Of a stretch of 64,000 bases of DNA, positions 62,801 through 64,000 are shown one piece after another. The stretch is from Candidatus Methylobacter oryzae (GTDB lineage: Bacteria; Pseudomonadota; Gammaproteobacteria; Methylococcales; Methylomonadaceae). The DNA lies in the NCBI RefSeq assembly GCF_003994235.2, contig NZ_RYFG02000118.1, positions 1-64,000 on the forward strand, in the 5' to 3' direction. Under the pieces are notes generated by a model. That model saw only the letters and a program-made list of their open reading frames with translations, ran no database searches and had not been told where the DNA came from. The translations under genes and the position numbers were made by a program. How positions within the stretch are numbered: the stretch's first letter is position 1; the number at the start of each line of letters is the position of its first letter.

Positions 62801-63726
62801 TTTTCAGCCTGGGCGGAAACAGTATTACTGCAATCCAATTATTGTCGCAGTTGAGTAAACTGTTCGGCAAAGATATTCTGCTCAGCGATTTTTGGAGTCA
62901 TTCCAGCATTTCATCGCTAACCGAGGCTTTGGCTGATGAGCGTAATTCGGTAATGGTCGCGCTGAATAATCATAGCGATGCGCCGGTAATGTTTTGTTTT
63001 CCTCCAATCACCGGTTTTGGTGCGGTGTTCAGAGGTCTGGCCGGCTATTTGTCGTGGTCTTGTTATAGTTTCGATATTGTTCCCGATATCGACTGGATTG
63101 CCTACAGCATTGCCGCGATTAAACAGGTGCAAGCGCATGGGCCGTATGTTCTGCTGGGTTATTCGGCCGGCGGCAATTATGCGTATCACGTGGCGGCGGC
63201 GTTGCAAAGCCAAGGCGAGCAGGTTCGGGCATTGATTTTGATCGATAGCATCAGGGTCACGGACATCGTGATTTTCAGCAGCCGGGAAAAACAAGACGTT
63301 ATTGAACAGGCCCTGCAAGAATCGCAGTTGCTGGCTACTCTTGACAAAACTGAGTTGAGCGGCTTGTCCGCTCAAACGGAACTTATGCCCTCTGGGTATA
63401 AAGCTGAGTTGAGCAGCGTGTCTGCTCAAACGAAACTTATGCCCTCTGGGTATAAAGAGCGGGTCTGTTCGATGATGACAGCTTATTTGGATTTCATTCT
63501 GCAACATCCGAACCGGTCTGCATTAACGACAGACCTGTTTTGTCTGAATGCAGAGGACCGGGACGGGTTATTATTGCCGAGTGATAGTTTCAGCCGCGAT
63601 TGGTCGGCTTCAACACTGGGTACAGTTATTAATTATCAAGGCAAGGGCAATCATTTCCAAGTTTTGGCGCAACCGCAATTGGCGCATAATGCCGAAGTCA
63701 TACAAAATATTTTGAATAAATTATGA
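59824..63726 (+). CDS. Nonribosomal peptide synthetase, terminal module (C-A-T-TE)
   Basis: A 1300-residue synthetase coupled to the previous one by an ATGA overlap. The C domain (about 10-440) has [11 protein letters not shown], with alanine in place of the usual glycine after the aspartate. It should accept a D-residue from the upstream epimerisation domain. A3 has [11 protein letters not shown] and [20 protein letters not shown]; its by-eye code D-I-L-Q-L-G-V-I-W is one change from the known glycine code. T is [11 protein letters not shown] near 997. The thioesterase (from about 1055) has [12 protein letters not shown] (GxSxG near 1113) and the histidine in GKGNHFQV. Residues about 1175-1211, in the lid region, are two in-frame copies of a dispersed repeat. 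Release could be by hydrolysis or cyclisation. Confidence 0.95.
   Translation: [1300 protein letters not shown]
63347..63455 (+). repeat. Two-hairpin dispersed repeat, tandem copies 6 and 7 within coding sequence
   Basis: Two copies with a 54-base period. They start at ACTGAGTTGAGCGG and GCTGAGTTGAGCAG and end ..CTCTGGGTATAAA. They encode [17 protein letters not shown] and [17 protein letters not shown]. 54 is a multiple of three and no stop occurs in this frame, so the thioesterase stays open. Stem 1 is TTGAGCGG/CCGCTCAA in one and TTGAGCAG/CTGCTCAA in the other. Elsewhere the same element is intergenic. Confidence 0.95.
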
Positions 63727-64000
63727 AATTATTGGATTTTTTTAATAAGGAAAGCAGGGCGCCCAAAAGGCAGATCATTTTTACCGCACTGATTTCCGGT
63801 TTAGCGAACGGTTATTTATTAACAATTATTAATAATGCAGCGGAGACTGTTAATAAAAGCGAAGCCTTGCAAATAAGTAACTTTTTTCTGTTCTTGATCG
63901 ATTTAATATTATTAATTTACACCAAACAATATTCTTTAAAGCAAGCCACCGTTGCGGCTGAAGATGCGATTAACCGTGTCAGAATTCGAGTGGCCGATAA
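63723..64000 (+). CDS. Cyclic-peptide-type ABC exporter, N-terminal part (partial)
   Basis: The first 92 residues of a frame that runs off the window. Its ATG overlaps the NRPS stop as ATGA. The start MKLLDFFNKES, then ALISGLANGYLLTIINNAAE and FFLFLIDLILLIYT, fits the first membrane segments of the SyrD/PvdE type of cyclic peptide export ABC proteins, often found next to NRPS genes. The ATPase domain is not visible, so the call depends on the context and the membrane domain pattern. Confidence 0.7.
   Translation, partial: MKLLDFFNKESRAPKRQIIFTALISGLANGYLLTIINNAAETVNKSEALQISNFFLFLIDLILLIYTKQYSLKQATVAAEDAINRVRIRVAD

Noticed and set aside
63347-63455. Tandem repeat as a CRISPR-like array
   Set aside because: Only two units, directly abutting with no unique spacers; both are copies of an element found singly elsewhere.

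Overview
This window looks like chromosomal DNA of a gammaproteobacterium. The housekeeping genes (acnA, fumC, glnS, rlmA, rlmJ, an ldtD/mepK pair, an mscK-type channel) are gammaproteobacterial in type. The mix with an SmbP-like protein, a DUF6494 protein and several short palindromic repeat families would fit a methanotroph of the Methylococcales, but no diagnostic gene (pmo, mxa) is present, so that placement is an inference. No tRNA, rRNA, CRISPR array or transposase was recognised.

Layout. 1-2.2 kb: tail of an unknown gene, then a compact plus-strand trio (RibD-C-like reductase, rubredoxin/metallo-beta-lactamase fusion, pterin carbinolamine dehydratase). 2.5-5.3 kb: acnA on the minus strand, followed by a 650-bp repeat-rich spacer. 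5.9-21.5 kb: a minus-strand defence island transcribed from 21.5 kb downward: a very large DEAD/DEAH helicase with a DUF1998-like C-terminus, an SNF2-type helicase, an Eco57I/PglX-type adenine methylase and an SMC-like ATPase. The methylase is broken: its reading frame shifts near 10,465, and the gene is split by a roughly 930-bp segment carrying a DUF2281-like antitoxin and a PIN toxin. That segment is flanked by a 9-bp direct repeat. The C-terminal half survives as a separate frame whose start codon overlaps the toxin stop codon.

21.9-27.4 kb: fumC, a MazG-like protein, a DUF6494 protein, a phosphotransferase/kinase fusion, rlmA and an SmbP-like periplasmic protein. 27.9-32.2 kb: a glycosyltransferase meeting a convergent NeuD/PglD-like acyltransferase, a BKACE (DUF849) enzyme, an NTF2-like protein and an mqsRA toxin-antitoxin pair with a recognisable operator. 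32.2-39.1 kb: glnS, rlmJ, RMD1-family, secreted, DUF1704 and SLC13-type genes. 39.3-42.1 kb: a mepK-like endopeptidase convergent with ldtD. 42.4-51.7 kb: a beta-CASP hydrolase, an MscK-like channel, an RsbV/RsbW-like pair and a 1109-residue NAD-glutamate dehydrogenase.

52.5-64 kb: a nonribosomal peptide operon. The module order read from the proteins is A-T / C-A(methyltransferase)-T-E / C-A-T-TE, followed by the start of a cyclic-peptide-type ABC exporter cut by the window edge. By-eye specificity codes suggest an unknown first residue, an aromatic second residue (methylated and epimerised) and glycine third. The methyltransferase embedded in the second A domain looks PRMT-like. A perfect 15-bp inverted repeat overlaps the predicted transcription start.

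The most unusual signal crosses the whole window. A roughly 55-bp two-hairpin repeat occurs at five intergenic or 3'-end sites. The same element also occurs twice in tandem, in frame (54-bp period, 18 codons), inside the thioesterase domain of the second NRPS. Its stem shows compensatory changes between copies. A second family of roughly 100-bp inverted repeats built on ATCCGTG units occurs three times.
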